NCBI GenBank assembly: GCA_036674765.1
Contig: JARVKI010000071.1
Location: 62,001-126,000 of the forward strand
Source: Seiridium cupressi
Lineage: Eukaryota > Ascomycota > Sordariomycetes > Amphisphaeriales > Sporocadaceae
Reading direction: 5' to 3'
DNA: 64,000 bases
Positions 23,038 through 32,675 of this stretch are shown here, one piece after another (the first letter of the stretch is position 1; every line of letters starts with the position of its first letter). The position numbers and the translations under genes were made by a program. The notes beneath the pieces are model-generated. The model had not been told where the DNA came from. It searched no databases and saw only the letters and a list, made by a program, of their open reading frames with translations.

Positions 23038-25383
23038 ATGGCCACGCCGAACCGCGGCAGAAGCTTTACTCCCCAGTCTGGGAATCCCTTCGACATTCCC
23101 GTGTCATCCTCTCCGGGCTCGATACTGAGCCGCAACTATGGCACTTCTCTCCCGCGAGCTGATACCACCGCTCGACTAGCCACGCCTGTTCACTCTCAAG
23201 CGGTCGGCACGCCGCCACGAAGCGCGTACTCGCCGAGCCGTGGGAATGCAGTGGCTTCAGATAATGCGACACCGCTTGCGGGAGCCGGACAAGGCAGCGC
23301 AGGTCCCGGCGTGTCAGCTCTAGCTGCTGCCTTGTCCAACTCTATCGGCACCTCGCCTCCTCGATTTGGCACACCTCCCGCTCGTCCACTATCGCCGGCC
23401 GGCTCAGGCTCCATGTCGAATGCAGCCCCAGACTCAGGCAACTACGGGTCCTTCGACGCGAGGTCGAGGCAATTGTTGGGAACCAGTAATGGGGCCTACG
23501 AGGACCCTGAGATTGTAAAGCGCCATTTGGTACAGCCGTCAGCTACACCGGATCTAGGTGAGCAGCTCGGCAAGGGAAAGCAGACAGGCGACAATACGGA
23601 TTCTGTTCTGGACGAGGACGAGTTCTCAAGTCTACAGCTCCAGGGAGGTGACATTACACGCCCTATATATAAGTGGACCGAGGACGCTCAAGCACGATAC
23701 AAGACTCAACGCAGCAAGAGCTTCCACCTTTCGCGCCCCGAGCCCGAGAACGAAGTACTTGACATCAATTCCATCAAGGTCCCGGGTGGGTTCAGACGTA
23801 ACTACATACGACGCTCAGCCCAAAGCCCTTCGGCGAATGAATCAACAATTGAGGCTGGAGAGGCCAGCTCGAGGAACAAGCCACAGCTGTTCACGAGTAG
23901 TTTCTTGGAGTTCTTGACAATCTATGGGCATTTCGCTGGTGAACAACTAGAGGAAGATGATGAGGATCTCCTGCCTGGGGAATACTTCTCTTCCGGCGAG
24001 GACGAGTTCGAATCTGACGAAGGGAGTGATGAGGACCGAGAACCTATGGAGGATAGCGCTCTGCTGACTCCATCCCGACGTAAGAGGAGACGAAGAATTC
24101 GTGGAGGCAGTGGGAAGAACACTCCTATGAATGCCGCCCTTCTCTTACTCAAGTCGTTTGTTGGCACTGGCGTTTTGTTTCTTCCTAGAGCCTACTACAA
24201 CGGCGGTATGATCTTTAGTAACCTGGTCCTGCTCTTCGTTGCAGCCCTCAGCTATTATTGTTTCGTTCTCCTGGTTACAACGCGTCTCAAGGTGGAGGGT
24301 TCGTTTGGCGACATTGGTGGAATCCTGTACGGGCCATGGATGAGAAAGTTGATCTTGACCTCGATTGTCGTCAGCCAGATCGGTTTTGTTGCGGCATATA
24401 TCGTGTTCACGTCGGAGAATCTGCAGGCCTTCATCCTTGCCGTTTCCAAGTGCAGCACCTATATCCCAGTCACCTACCTCATTCTGTTGCAAATGGTTAT
24501 CTTCTTACCGTTTGCCCTGTTCCGGGACATTGGCAAGCTTGGGTTCACCGCGTTGATTGCCGATGCGTTCATCGTCTTGGGCCTGGCATATCTCTTTTAC
24601 TATGATGTTCTCACGTTGAGTAGCGAAGGGCTTGCGGATATCATCCTCTTCAACGACAAAGACTGGACGCTGTTTATTGGTACAGCTATCTTCACCTTCG
24701 AAGGTATTGGTCTTATTATCCCCATCCAAGAGTCGATGAAGTCTCCCGCCAAATTTCCCAAGGTCATGTTCATCGTTATGATTATCATCACAACACTGTT
24801 CATTACCATGGGTGCGGTCTCGTATGCCGCCTATGGTTCCAAGACGGAAACAGTGGTGCTCCTGAACCTGCCGCAAGACAACAAGCTCGTCAATGGTGTT
24901 CAATTCCTCTACTCACTGGCGATTCTCCTGTCGACTCCGTTGCAGATCTTCCCGGCCATCAAGATTACTGAGAATGCGCTTTTCACAAAGAGTGGCAAAT
25001 ACAATCCCTATATCAAGTGGCAGAAGAACGGTTTCCGCTTCTTTGTGGTTTTCGTCTGTGCTTTCATTGCTTGGGTAGGTGCGGACAACTTGGACAAATT
25101 TGTTGCGCTTGTTGGAAATTTTGCCTGCATCCCCCTGGTGTTCATATATCCAGTAAGTAACCCATCGAGGCGTATTTCAATGAGCAATCCACTAACCGAA
25201 TTCCAGGCCATGCTTCATTACAGGGCAGTCGCGAAAAGCCGGCTCTGGAAGTACTCTGATATCGCTCTTTGCATCTTTGGCTTCATCGCCATGGCCTACA
25301 CCACCAGTCTGACCATCATCTCTTGGGCAAACGGACCCACGGGACCTCCTCTGCCCAAGTACTGCGATGGCAAGGGCCTTTGA
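23038..25383 (+). CDS. Vacuolar amino acid transporter, AVT3-like (AAAP family)
   Basis: Exports amino acids from the vacuole in its yeast relatives Avt3/Avt4. Exon 1 (23038-25152) and exon 2 (25207-25383) give 763 aa. The first 355 or so residues are a disordered Ser/Pro-rich cytosolic tail containing an acidic stretch and a basic RRKRRRRIRGG. The transporter core follows with NAALLLLKSFVGTGVLFLP (the family's first helix) and about 11 membrane segments. The 54-nt intron is a multiple of three and stop-free, so an unspliced reading is also open. Splicing is preferred because it has GTAAGT and TTCCAG and removes residues unlike the family between IYP and AMLHYRA. The substrate cannot be told from sequence. 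Confidence 0.92.
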   Translation: MATPNRGRSFTPQSGNPFDIPVSSSPGSILSRNYGTSLPRADTTARLATPVHSQAVGTPPRSAYSPSRGNAVASDNATPLAGAGQGSAGPGVSALAAALSNSIGTSPPRFGTPPARPLSPAGSGSMSNAAPDSGNYGSFDARSRQLLGTSNGAYEDPEIVKRHLVQPSATPDLGEQLGKGKQTGDNTDSVLDEDEFSSLQLQGGDITRPIYKWTEDAQARYKTQRSKSFHLSRPEPENEVLDINSIKVPGGFRRNYIRRSAQSPSANESTIEAGEASSRNKPQLFTSSFLEFLTIYGHFAGEQLEEDDEDLLPGEYFSSGEDEFESDEGSDEDREPMEDSALLTPSRRKRRRRIRGGSGKNTPMNAALLLLKSFVGTGVLFLPRAYYNGGMIFSNLVLLFVAALSYYCFVLLVTTRLKVEGSFGDIGGILYGPWMRKLILTSIVVSQIGFVAAYIVFTSENLQAFILAVSKCSTYIPVTYLILLQMVIFLPFALFRDIGKLGFTALIADAFIVLGLAYLFYYDVLTLSSEGLADIILFNDKDWTLFIGTAIFTFEGIGLIIPIQESMKSPAKFPKVMFIVMIIITTLFITMGAVSYAAYGSKTETVVLLNLPQDNKLVNGVQFLYSLAILLSTPLQIFPAIKITENALFTKSGKYNPYIKWQKNGFRFFVVFVCAFIAWVGADNLDKFVALVGNFACIPLVFIYPVSNPSRRISMSNPLTEFQAMLHYRAVAKSRLWKYSDIALCIFGFIAMAYTTSLTIISWANGPTGPPLPKYCDGKGL

Positions 25384-26066
25384 ACAACATACCTCCACGA
25401 AGGTTTCTCATGGACTGACTAATTTTCCTGTTTTGTAGCATAGTCGCATCAGCGATGTGGCGTTAGGACAGCATAGAAAGACGGGATTTCTGTTAATTAT
25501 TCAGTGTTAGCTACTGATATAGCATACAGTTTAGATTGCATAAGACCAGGAATGGCTCAAGCCAGGTCCAGCTAGGATAGTCAACTACATAATATACAAT
25601 GCGCTGCTTGATAGGTATCATGAGCACAAAAATACCAATGGCCATTTCAAGAGCTCTGAGGCCACTTGTAAAGCTCCAAGCCCTGTATAATGTCATATTA
25701 TGTTGCCTGTTTAATGCAACCCTGCTCGTGCCTTCTATATGCTGGTGAACTTCAGGTTATGTAGGTAACCATGGTCTCAAGGAGGCGCGACAGGGGCTCT
25801 CGGAAGTTTAGCCGGATAAGCCCCGGCGCATTTACTAGCGCCAACGCCTTGACTGTCCGTTCGTTTGGACTGCGCATTCCTCGAAATCACATCCATCGAC
25901 AAGACCTCATCAACATACATTTGCCTATCTGGACGACTGGATCTTGGACCCATATCACTAGGCAAAAATCTTTGTGCAGATCGATACACCATCTCTGCCC
26001 TCCAGAATCCGGTTCCTTGCTTAACTAATCTTTGCTTTGCTCGTTTGCGGCCAAGAGACATTCATC
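25384..26066. other. Spacer upstream of rpb11
   Basis: This 683-bp gap holds the 3' region of the transporter gene and the upstream promoter of RPB11. I see no supported gene in it. Confidence 0.5.
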
Positions 26067-27119
26067 ATGAACGCACCTGACCGGTAAGGCTATCCGTTCC
26101 CTATTTTGTTGGAGACAAACCCCGTGCGCATGGACAAGCGAAGTTGGACAAGAGGTTCATTCGATAATGGGGTGGTGGTCTTGGGTCGGAACCATCGTCG
26201 ATGGTGCTAGGCATCCTGAATGTGCATGTGCGTTTGCATTTGCATTTGCATTTACAATGGCATAAGGGAACTCCCGTATGGCTAGACCATAGGGGAAGCT
26301 TGGGGCGCGAGTTTTGGCTGGTGGTATCCGCGAAGATTTCGACGTTGACCTCTGGTTTTCACGCCTTTGACAAGTTGTTGGTGTTATTGGGCAAGGACAC
26401 TTGAAAACTTCCTGCATCGTGCCTTCCGCACATCTGCCAACACCCATCACCCATCAACCACCACCCACCACTGGATCATCGCTTTCAACACAACATCACC
26501 ACAAAATCACCTCAGAAAAAGATCGACAACACTGCATTCAAAATCTGCCCGTTATGAGACACGAAGCCAGTCAGAATCAGCCCAATCTGTCGGATACCAA
26601 AATCATAATATTTTGAACATTCAGACTAACGATTTTACAGCTTCGAGCTCTTTCTGCTCGATGATGACCAGAAGAAGATCGAGGAGAAGATCTATGCTGG
26701 TAAGCATGAATTCTGCAATCCTTTACCGGTGCCAAACTGACTCCAGGTCAGGCATGTCCAACACCTCCGACTTCATCCTAAATAAGGAGGATCACACTCT
26801 GGGCAACCTCCTGGCTGAGCATCTCAAGCAGCATGCCAAGGTCTTGATGTGTGGATACAAGGGTAAATTTCCACTCCATAAGCTGCAGTCGTCATCAATG
26901 GATTCGTTTTCTGACAGCCGTTTAGTTGCGCACCCCAACGTACCCGAGGTCATGATCCGAGTCCAAACGGACGGAACTATCTCGCCCAAGGATGCTATGG
27001 TCGAGGTCTGCAAGCAGCTCATTGGAGCATACGGTCAGCTTGCCCGCGAGTTCACCCGGGAGTACGAGCTTCGCAAGATGGTTTCGGCCGGCAATCAGGA
27101 CCAGGCCAATGGTTTCTAA
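26067..27119 (+). CDS. rpb11: RNA polymerase II subunit Rpb11
   Basis: Partner of Rpb3 in the assembly platform of RNA polymerase II, the counterpart of one bacterial alpha subunit. Four exons (26067-26083, 26641-26699, 26752-26862, 26926-27119) give 126 aa. The 17-nt first exon codes the conserved start MNAPDR, followed over the splice by FELFLLDDDQKKIEEK. The alpha-motif is DHTLGNLLAEHLKQHAKVL, then GYKVAHPNVPEVMIRVQTDG, here split by intron 3. Intron 1 is 557 nt, about ten times the local norm, and contains a C/A-rich leader-like stretch (26430-26540). Intron 3 is 63 nt, in frame and stop-free, so its retention would insert 21 residues. Confidence 0.94.
26233..26256. repeat. 6-bp tandem repeat inside rpb11 intron 1
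   Basis: Three copies of TTTGCA are followed by a diverged TTTACA. Confidence 0.7.
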
Positions 27120-27480
27120 GGCCACCAAGGCTTGGCGTTCACGGGTTATGGAGGTCTTTGCATCATAAGGAAGGGTCTGATCTGAAGGCGGCGTCATGGC
27201 GTAAAGGAAATCGTCAAGCATGACAGAAAATAGCGACGGCGGCGGTTCATCGCGAATGCATTTATGGTAGCATAGTTGATTCCCAACTGAATTTGGCCAT
27301 TGTTTCTTGGCCTTGCCGAACCATCTTTTCATGCTATATTTGGCCACTGGAACGGGTGCTCTTCTGCCTTGTAGGCTCGCTGATTCCCTTCCTTGCGGTG
27401 CTCAAATTGTTCTGTTCCGAGCGACTCGTCAAGTTGCCGACATGTCTCATATTGCCAGTCCTATATCGGACGTTGGCTTA
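27120..27480. other. Convergent 3' spacer rpb11/lsm5
   Basis: This 361-bp gap lies between two stop codons. Nothing else is recognised. Confidence 0.5.
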
Positions 27481-28012
27481 TCATGATGTTGCCATTGGTC
27501 CTTCCCCACCAGGTATCAGCTGAGTAAACAGGTTAGTAAAATATATGTCGAACAGGGAGAGGAAACTTGCCATGCAGATGTTGTTGCCATTTAGCAGGAT
27601 CTTGGACAGCTTGGTGTGGTTGCCAGAGTAGTCACTGTAGCATGTTAGCGAGCTCATACGGCTCCCTTTCGCTTCCAAGAAATACATACAACTCTGTCAC
27701 ATCCTCGAGGACCATGTCTTTAGGCATTATCAGCATCCATCCCCCGCTCGTTTTCCATAGTTGACTCTACTCACTGACGTAGTCGTCGAATCCCAAAAGA
27801 GTGCCGCTGAACTCTGTGAAGTCATTAGCTTCCCATACTCGAGTCGGCCGCCAGTACGGGATGTTTACCCTTGTCGCCCTTCATGACGACCCATATCCGC
27901 GACCCAACGCATTTGTCGATGAGTTCTGTAGCTAGTCAGCCCGTGCCCTGCATCAAATCCGAGATTGTGCCTTGCCTAGAGGAAGGAGCTGAGAAGTGGA
28001 TGGTGCCGCCAT
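27481..28012 (-). CDS. lsm5: U6 snRNA-associated Sm-like protein LSm5, with two GC-AG introns
   Basis: Member of the Lsm2-8 ring (U6 snRNP, nucleus) and the Lsm1-7 ring (mRNA decay, cytoplasm). Six small exons (28012-27976, 27925-27869, 27813-27775, 27717-27690, 27634-27571, 27519-27481) give 87 aa, the standard length. Sm motif 1 reads VVMKGDKEFSGTLLGFDDYVN and is assembled over two splices; only its core KEFSGTLLGFDDYVN is cited. Sm motif 2 is LSKILLNGNNICMLIPGG. The second, third and fourth introns (55, 57, 55 nt) are GT-AG. The first (50 nt) and fifth (51 nt) begin GCAAG, with no usable GT at either join, so they are GC-AG. The fifth is also in frame and stop-free. It converges on RPB11. 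Confidence 0.94.
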
Positions 28013-28585
28013 TTTGGCTTTCCGGTTGCCCAAAGTCAATCGAGGGGGTTAAGCACTCGTCTACCAACTGTGTATATCTAGTTTTGGAGTCGTTTGTTGA
28101 TTCACGTCTAAAAATCCACGGGGGTGTCCTGAATGCGAAGCGCTGGGGGTGTGAGCAGCAGCCCGCATCACCTGTTTTCGCGACTGTCCACTAATGACTA
28201 AGCAACCTGCCCGCCTGCGGCTAAATTGCAGCGCTGGACTGCCCCTCCGCAACCGCCAATCGACCGCGACTGAGCGGCCGCATCTGCAACCTTCAACCTA
28301 ATTCATAGTGGCGCGTCTGCCTGGATTAGCTGCAATATACTGCTACTACGTCTCCAGTTGCAATTGTGCTTGAGTTCCGTGTTGACCAACATGGAGCGAA
28401 GGTGCAATTGTCTTTTGTTTTTGTGCAAATGATACCCTCCTGCGTTGCTTTCCCTTCTGCGATATTCTCAGCTACCGTGTCCCTACGTGGCGCGTCACGG
28501 TTAGTGGCTTCCTTGACCGCGTTAATTGGTTTGATCGGAGCGGTCAGGAACTGACAGAGCCAGATTACGCTTTAGATATACCACA
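28013..28585. promoter_or_regulatory. Divergent promoter region lsm5/exonuclease
   Basis: This 573-bp gap lies between divergent starts and contains no gene I can support. Confidence 0.5.
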
Positions 28586-30251
28586 ATGACTACAAGCCCG
28601 CCGAGATTTCAAGTATGGCATCCTTCGAGAGGCATATCCTTTTCGCCGGGATCGAACAAGTCCTCGGCGGCGGTGTATGGATCGCGCACGTTCAGCTACA
28701 CAACGCCGACTCTCCTTGGTCAAGACAATGACATACCGTCGGCCTTGAACGAGGAAGCACACGAGCTGGACCTGGAGCAGGACCTGACTCAAGCCAACGG
28801 TGCTCTTGCTGTCAGTGCGCCGAAAGAGGCGGAGGTCAAAGTCGAATCTGATGCCCCCCTTGAGCCCCCGTATCCGGCTTTGGAATACAAGATGTCAGAA
28901 GAGCGGTTCCATGTGGCAAGGAAGGCAGCCACTGGGGCTCCCGAATCATACTGGTCGTGTGAATTATACCGCGGCCCGGGTAGTGATGGGCTGCCCCGAA
29001 AGCCCAGAATCCACTACTGTAGGAGCAAGCACATAACTAATCAAGTGTGTGAGCGGTACTTTGCAAATGAGAAGCTGCTTGGCTTTGACCTTGAATGGGC
29101 AGCTGACTCGCCCAAGTCCGCTGGGCCGAGACGCAATGTCTCCTTGATTCAACTGGCTAGTGCGAGTCGTATTGGCTTGTTCCATGTCGCATTATTCGCA
29201 AAGGATAATGACTTGGTTCCGCCTATGTTAAAGAAGATTATGGAAGACCCCGAGACCACCAAGGTTGGCGTCTGGATCAAGGGTGACGCAACAAGGCTGA
29301 GAACGCATCTAGGCATTGAGTCGAAGGGCTTGGTCGAACTGAGCCACCTATACAGACTAGTTACCTACTCGAGGACGGGGGAGTTTGGCAATATCAACAA
29401 GCGGTTGATACCATTAGCTACCCAAGTTAAGGAGTATCTGCACTTGCCCATGTTCAAGGGACAAGATGTCCGTTCCAGTGATTGGACCAAAGCACTGAAC
29501 TGGGAGCAATCCGTTTGTAAGCTATTATGTCCACCGTCTACAAGAGACTTACTCATTCTGTATAGACTCGGCATCAGACGCCTATGCGGGCGTTCACCTA
29601 TATGCAACCCTGGAACATCATAGGAAACAGCTTGATCCGTGCCCGCCAACGCCACATCACGCCGAGCTCAACCTCCCAATTCGTCTCTCGGACGGGCTGG
29701 ATCTAGAGACAGACTCGGAAGATGAAATTTCTGAGCCACCAGCCGATGGAGATGCAGATGTCTCTGGCATCTTGAGCCCGGCAGCTCGAAAGCGAGCTCT
29801 GAAAGCATATCTGAAAGATTGCAGGTCAGCTACCAATAAGCTAGTGCGGACCTTGCACGAGACAGAAGCATTATTGGATTCCGTTATCACTAAGGATGCT
29901 CGAGTTAGATCTGCAGAGGACTGGGCCAGAACCTTCATCGCTGAAAACTACCTATCAGCCGCCGGCAATAATAGGCTTGTCGACACAACACAGACGGGGA
30001 ATCGCGCCAAATTTATTCACCTCCGAGCATATCACTTGTGGCACACTAATAACCTGAGTACTGAGGATGTGGCCGCGCTGCTCCGAACGCCACCGCTTCG
30101 ACCAAGCACGGTAGTCAACTATATCGCTGACGCGGTCAAGTTGGAGCGATTACCAGTCAATGACCTGAGGTTCAACAAAGAGATTCTTGAGAAGATGGGT
30201 GGAATTCCCTCAAAGTATAGAAAAGGGTCCGCACGAGACGTGGCTCCCTAG
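28586..30251 (+). CDS. WRN-like 3'-5' exonuclease (DEDDy) protein
   Basis: Exons 28586-29516 and 29566-30251 (49-nt intron) give 538 aa. The exonuclease domain spans about residues 145-325. The metal-binding acids and tyrosine of DEDDy enzymes are visible: D168 and E170 in LLGFDLEW, D234 in VWIKGDATRL, and Y311/D315 in YSASDAYAGVHLY, the last created by the splice. N-terminal 100 residues are low-complexity. The C-terminal third (about 380-538) is a helical region without a helicase: it has an acidic linker, then LKAYLKDCRSATNKL and a compact block ending SKYRKGSARDVAP. The resemblance is to WRN/Exd2-type exonucleases rather than Rrp6, since no HRDC domain is evident. Role in DNA repair or RNA processing is undetermined. 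Confidence 0.85.
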
Positions 30252-30695
30252 GTAGGCTGACCACATCGAAGCATGTCAACGAGGCGGACAACGCAAGGAT
30301 GCTGCTCCGTTTCTTGGCCGACCATAGTAGCGGATTTGGTGCCTCTACTTCTTTCTGGTCATACTAGACCAGCCGCCCTGCTATCGGCCCACATGCTGCC
30401 AATAGCTAAGGAACCCGTGCCAAAGTTACTGCTATATCAAGCCGAGCCTCTCATTGCTATGCCGGCTTTGGTTTGATGCGACTTCTGGCGGAAAGATCCC
30501 CTCAATGCAGATCAAGTGGTGTCCAGGCTAGGAACCCATGAAAGGCACAACACTATAGCGCTTGGGTTAGCAATTTTCTTATTTGAAAATACTTGGTGGA
30601 TTCAGAAGAGTCGAAGCTCATGTTTCAAGAGCAATAGCACCTAGTAGTTGCTCTTAAAACAGGCTTAGGGGCATGGAATAACAATGGAAATATGC
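30252..30695. other. Convergent 3' spacer
   Basis: This 444-bp gap lies between two stop codons (exonuclease and zinc-ribbon genes). Nothing is recognised in it. Confidence 0.5.
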
Positions 30696-31665
30696 TTACA
30701 AGCCGCTTCCCACCGGTAGGCTTGCATTGATCATGTTTGCGCTACCTTGCGTCGCCAGCTGCATCATGGCATGCGCGGCTGCCGAGCTCATCCTTCCTCC
30801 ATCGCCAGCCGACGCGCTTGACCCTCCCCCAAACAGCGCGCCGAGGATACTGTCACCACCAAATCCGCCGCCCCCTGCCAGGCGCCGCTGCGCAAGGCTG
30901 TAGATCTCTGTCTTGAATCTTTGCTCCTTGCCTACGGCGGTGGGATCCGCCGCAGCAGGGAAATCATGAGCAGCAAACCATACCGGCATCTCGAAAGCAG
31001 AAAACAATCGCATTAGACCGACATGTTTGTTGTGGCTCACAAAACAATTTCTGTAGAAGGAATTGGTGCCAGCCTACCCAGGAAACAGCGGGGTTTTGTG
31101 CTGGTAGGTTTGGAACCAAGTCAATCGGTATCACGCGAGCATAGCAGGGGAGCACGTACTCCCTGTAGTAGGGGGGGTGGAGAGACCTGACAGCATCCGA
31201 TATTGGATGAGCTTTTTGGACTTCCAAGCCCCCAGTCTTTTGTGGCTAGACGCCGATCTCATGTTAGTTGGGTCGGCAATATCGGGTAGAAGGCACTGCA
31301 TAAGTAGGGATATTGCAAAGACTAACAGCAACAGCACCGTCGAGGGCATGAAATACTTGCCCCGCAAGCCTATTGAATGCGGCCGTTGGTTGCCCAGCTG
31401 CAGCAACTAGCGGACCCGAGCCCTGTTGCACTGCTGGAAGAGGCGGCGACCCGTTGTGGACAACTTGCTGGGCAGTGGGCGTGGTCTGGAAGTGTGGTGA
31501 TAGAGGCGTTGCCGGATGGCTTGGCGCCGGTGACGGCTGCTGCTGAACCATAGGAGACGCGACATTGCCGGGGATCGTAGGCCGAGTGGCCGAGACCTGA
31601 ATGCCGCATGAGAAACAGAAGCGCGCCTGATCTGGCAGGGACGTGCCGCAGCTTATACAGAACAT
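30696..31665 (-). CDS. Zinc-ribbon protein of unknown function
   Basis: Three exons (31665-31357, 31245-31160, 31050-30696) give 249 aa. The protein opens with a double-CxxC zinc ribbon, MFCISCGTSLPDQARFCFSCG, of the zinc_ribbon_2 type; only four Cys within 21 residues need be noted. Residues 25-100 are Pro/Gln/Ala-rich. The spliced centre reads LHPPYYRENCFVSHNKHVG and continues into a hydrophobic helix LMRLFSAFEMPVWFAAHDFP. The tail is Gly-rich (GGGGFGGDSILGALFGGG) with a final Met/Ala-rich helix. Introns are 111 and 109 nt, with donors GTATTT and GTACGT. I do not recognise a function. The conserved-looking helices and full reading frame support a real protein; the C-terminal Gly-rich helix could be membrane-associated. 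Confidence 0.72.
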
Positions 31666-32675
31666 ATTCTGTCAAATAAATAGAAGCTATGTCCGCCAAA
31701 TACAAACACGCCAGCCAAGACGCAACTTGGCGAACGATGAGCTTGAATGGATCCACGCAATATTCAAAAGAGCCGGGAAAGCTTGATTTTGGATCCTATG
31801 TCGTAGCGCGGGTGGCCCGTATAAAGGTGCACTGCAAGTACCATCACCTTACACCCGTCGTCGGATCTGGGCACTGATATCGTAGACATTCCCAGGTGCT
31901 TCTCAGCCGCGCTATCCATTAAATCAATGGCCGATGTCTATGTTTCAACCTATGAGAGGCTGCATGATGAGAAGGGTCATGCACCTGTCACGGTAGGGAG
32001 GCGCCGGGGCTTCCTACATAGTATCATCCATCAACATTGTTTCAATGTTCTCGTATATGATGAGGACTATGATTACGCTGATCCGGCAGTGAAGGTTGCT
32101 GAGGAGTAATCAAAATGCGTCTGTACTGCATATGAGATGTGAACAGGTCTGTCTTGATCGTAATCGAAGAGGGAAAAGTATTAATTAGCAGCCTTGAACT
32201 ATACTTGAAAAGGAGCATATTTCGTGTTTCAAACACGTGGGGTACCCTGGTGACTTCTGGGTTCCGAGGAGTGTTTCAAAGCAGAAGTATCTTGAATTTA
32301 TAGTCATGAAATCAAAATACTCTATGGCTATAAAGCTTTTGATACAATTAATTAAATAAAAAAAATAAAAAAATAAAAAAAGGAGCAGGAACAAATAGAT
32401 ACGGAGGAGGGAATCCAGCTGGAGCATTGTGGGGACTTGGCCGCATTCAAAGACGAGGCGAACGAAGCGGCTTCGGACAAAGCTTAAGGAGGCCATAGCT
32501 ACTCTGCTGCCAGGGAATTTTGGTTCAGGGAATTGATGTTCAAGCGATTGTAGGTTTAGTGCAAGCCCGAATCTCATGCAGGGAAGATGTTCCTTTCCCT
32601 CAACACACGTTGTGTTCCATATATCCATTATCTTGGGTATCAATCTAGCATGGGGATAGCTCTCTACTCAGACTC
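31666..32675. other. Spacer between zinc-ribbon gene and ytm1
   Basis: This 1010-bp gap holds an open stretch of 60 codons on the + strand (31927-32109), with an ATG but no recognisable motif; I leave it uncalled. At 32343-32381 there is an A-rich low-complexity run with interspersed T. No RNA gene is seen. Confidence 0.5.

Noticed and set aside
31051..31130. 27-nt GT-AG intron option in the zinc-ribbon gene
   Set aside because: Too short for fungal splicing and it gives the wrong frame; the 109-nt intron with donor GTACGT (31159) restores frame exactly.
31927..32109. 60-codon ATG frame between the zinc-ribbon and YTM1 genes
   Set aside because: Short, no recognised motif, no splice partners; it could be chance. 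Left uncalled though a small protein is possible.
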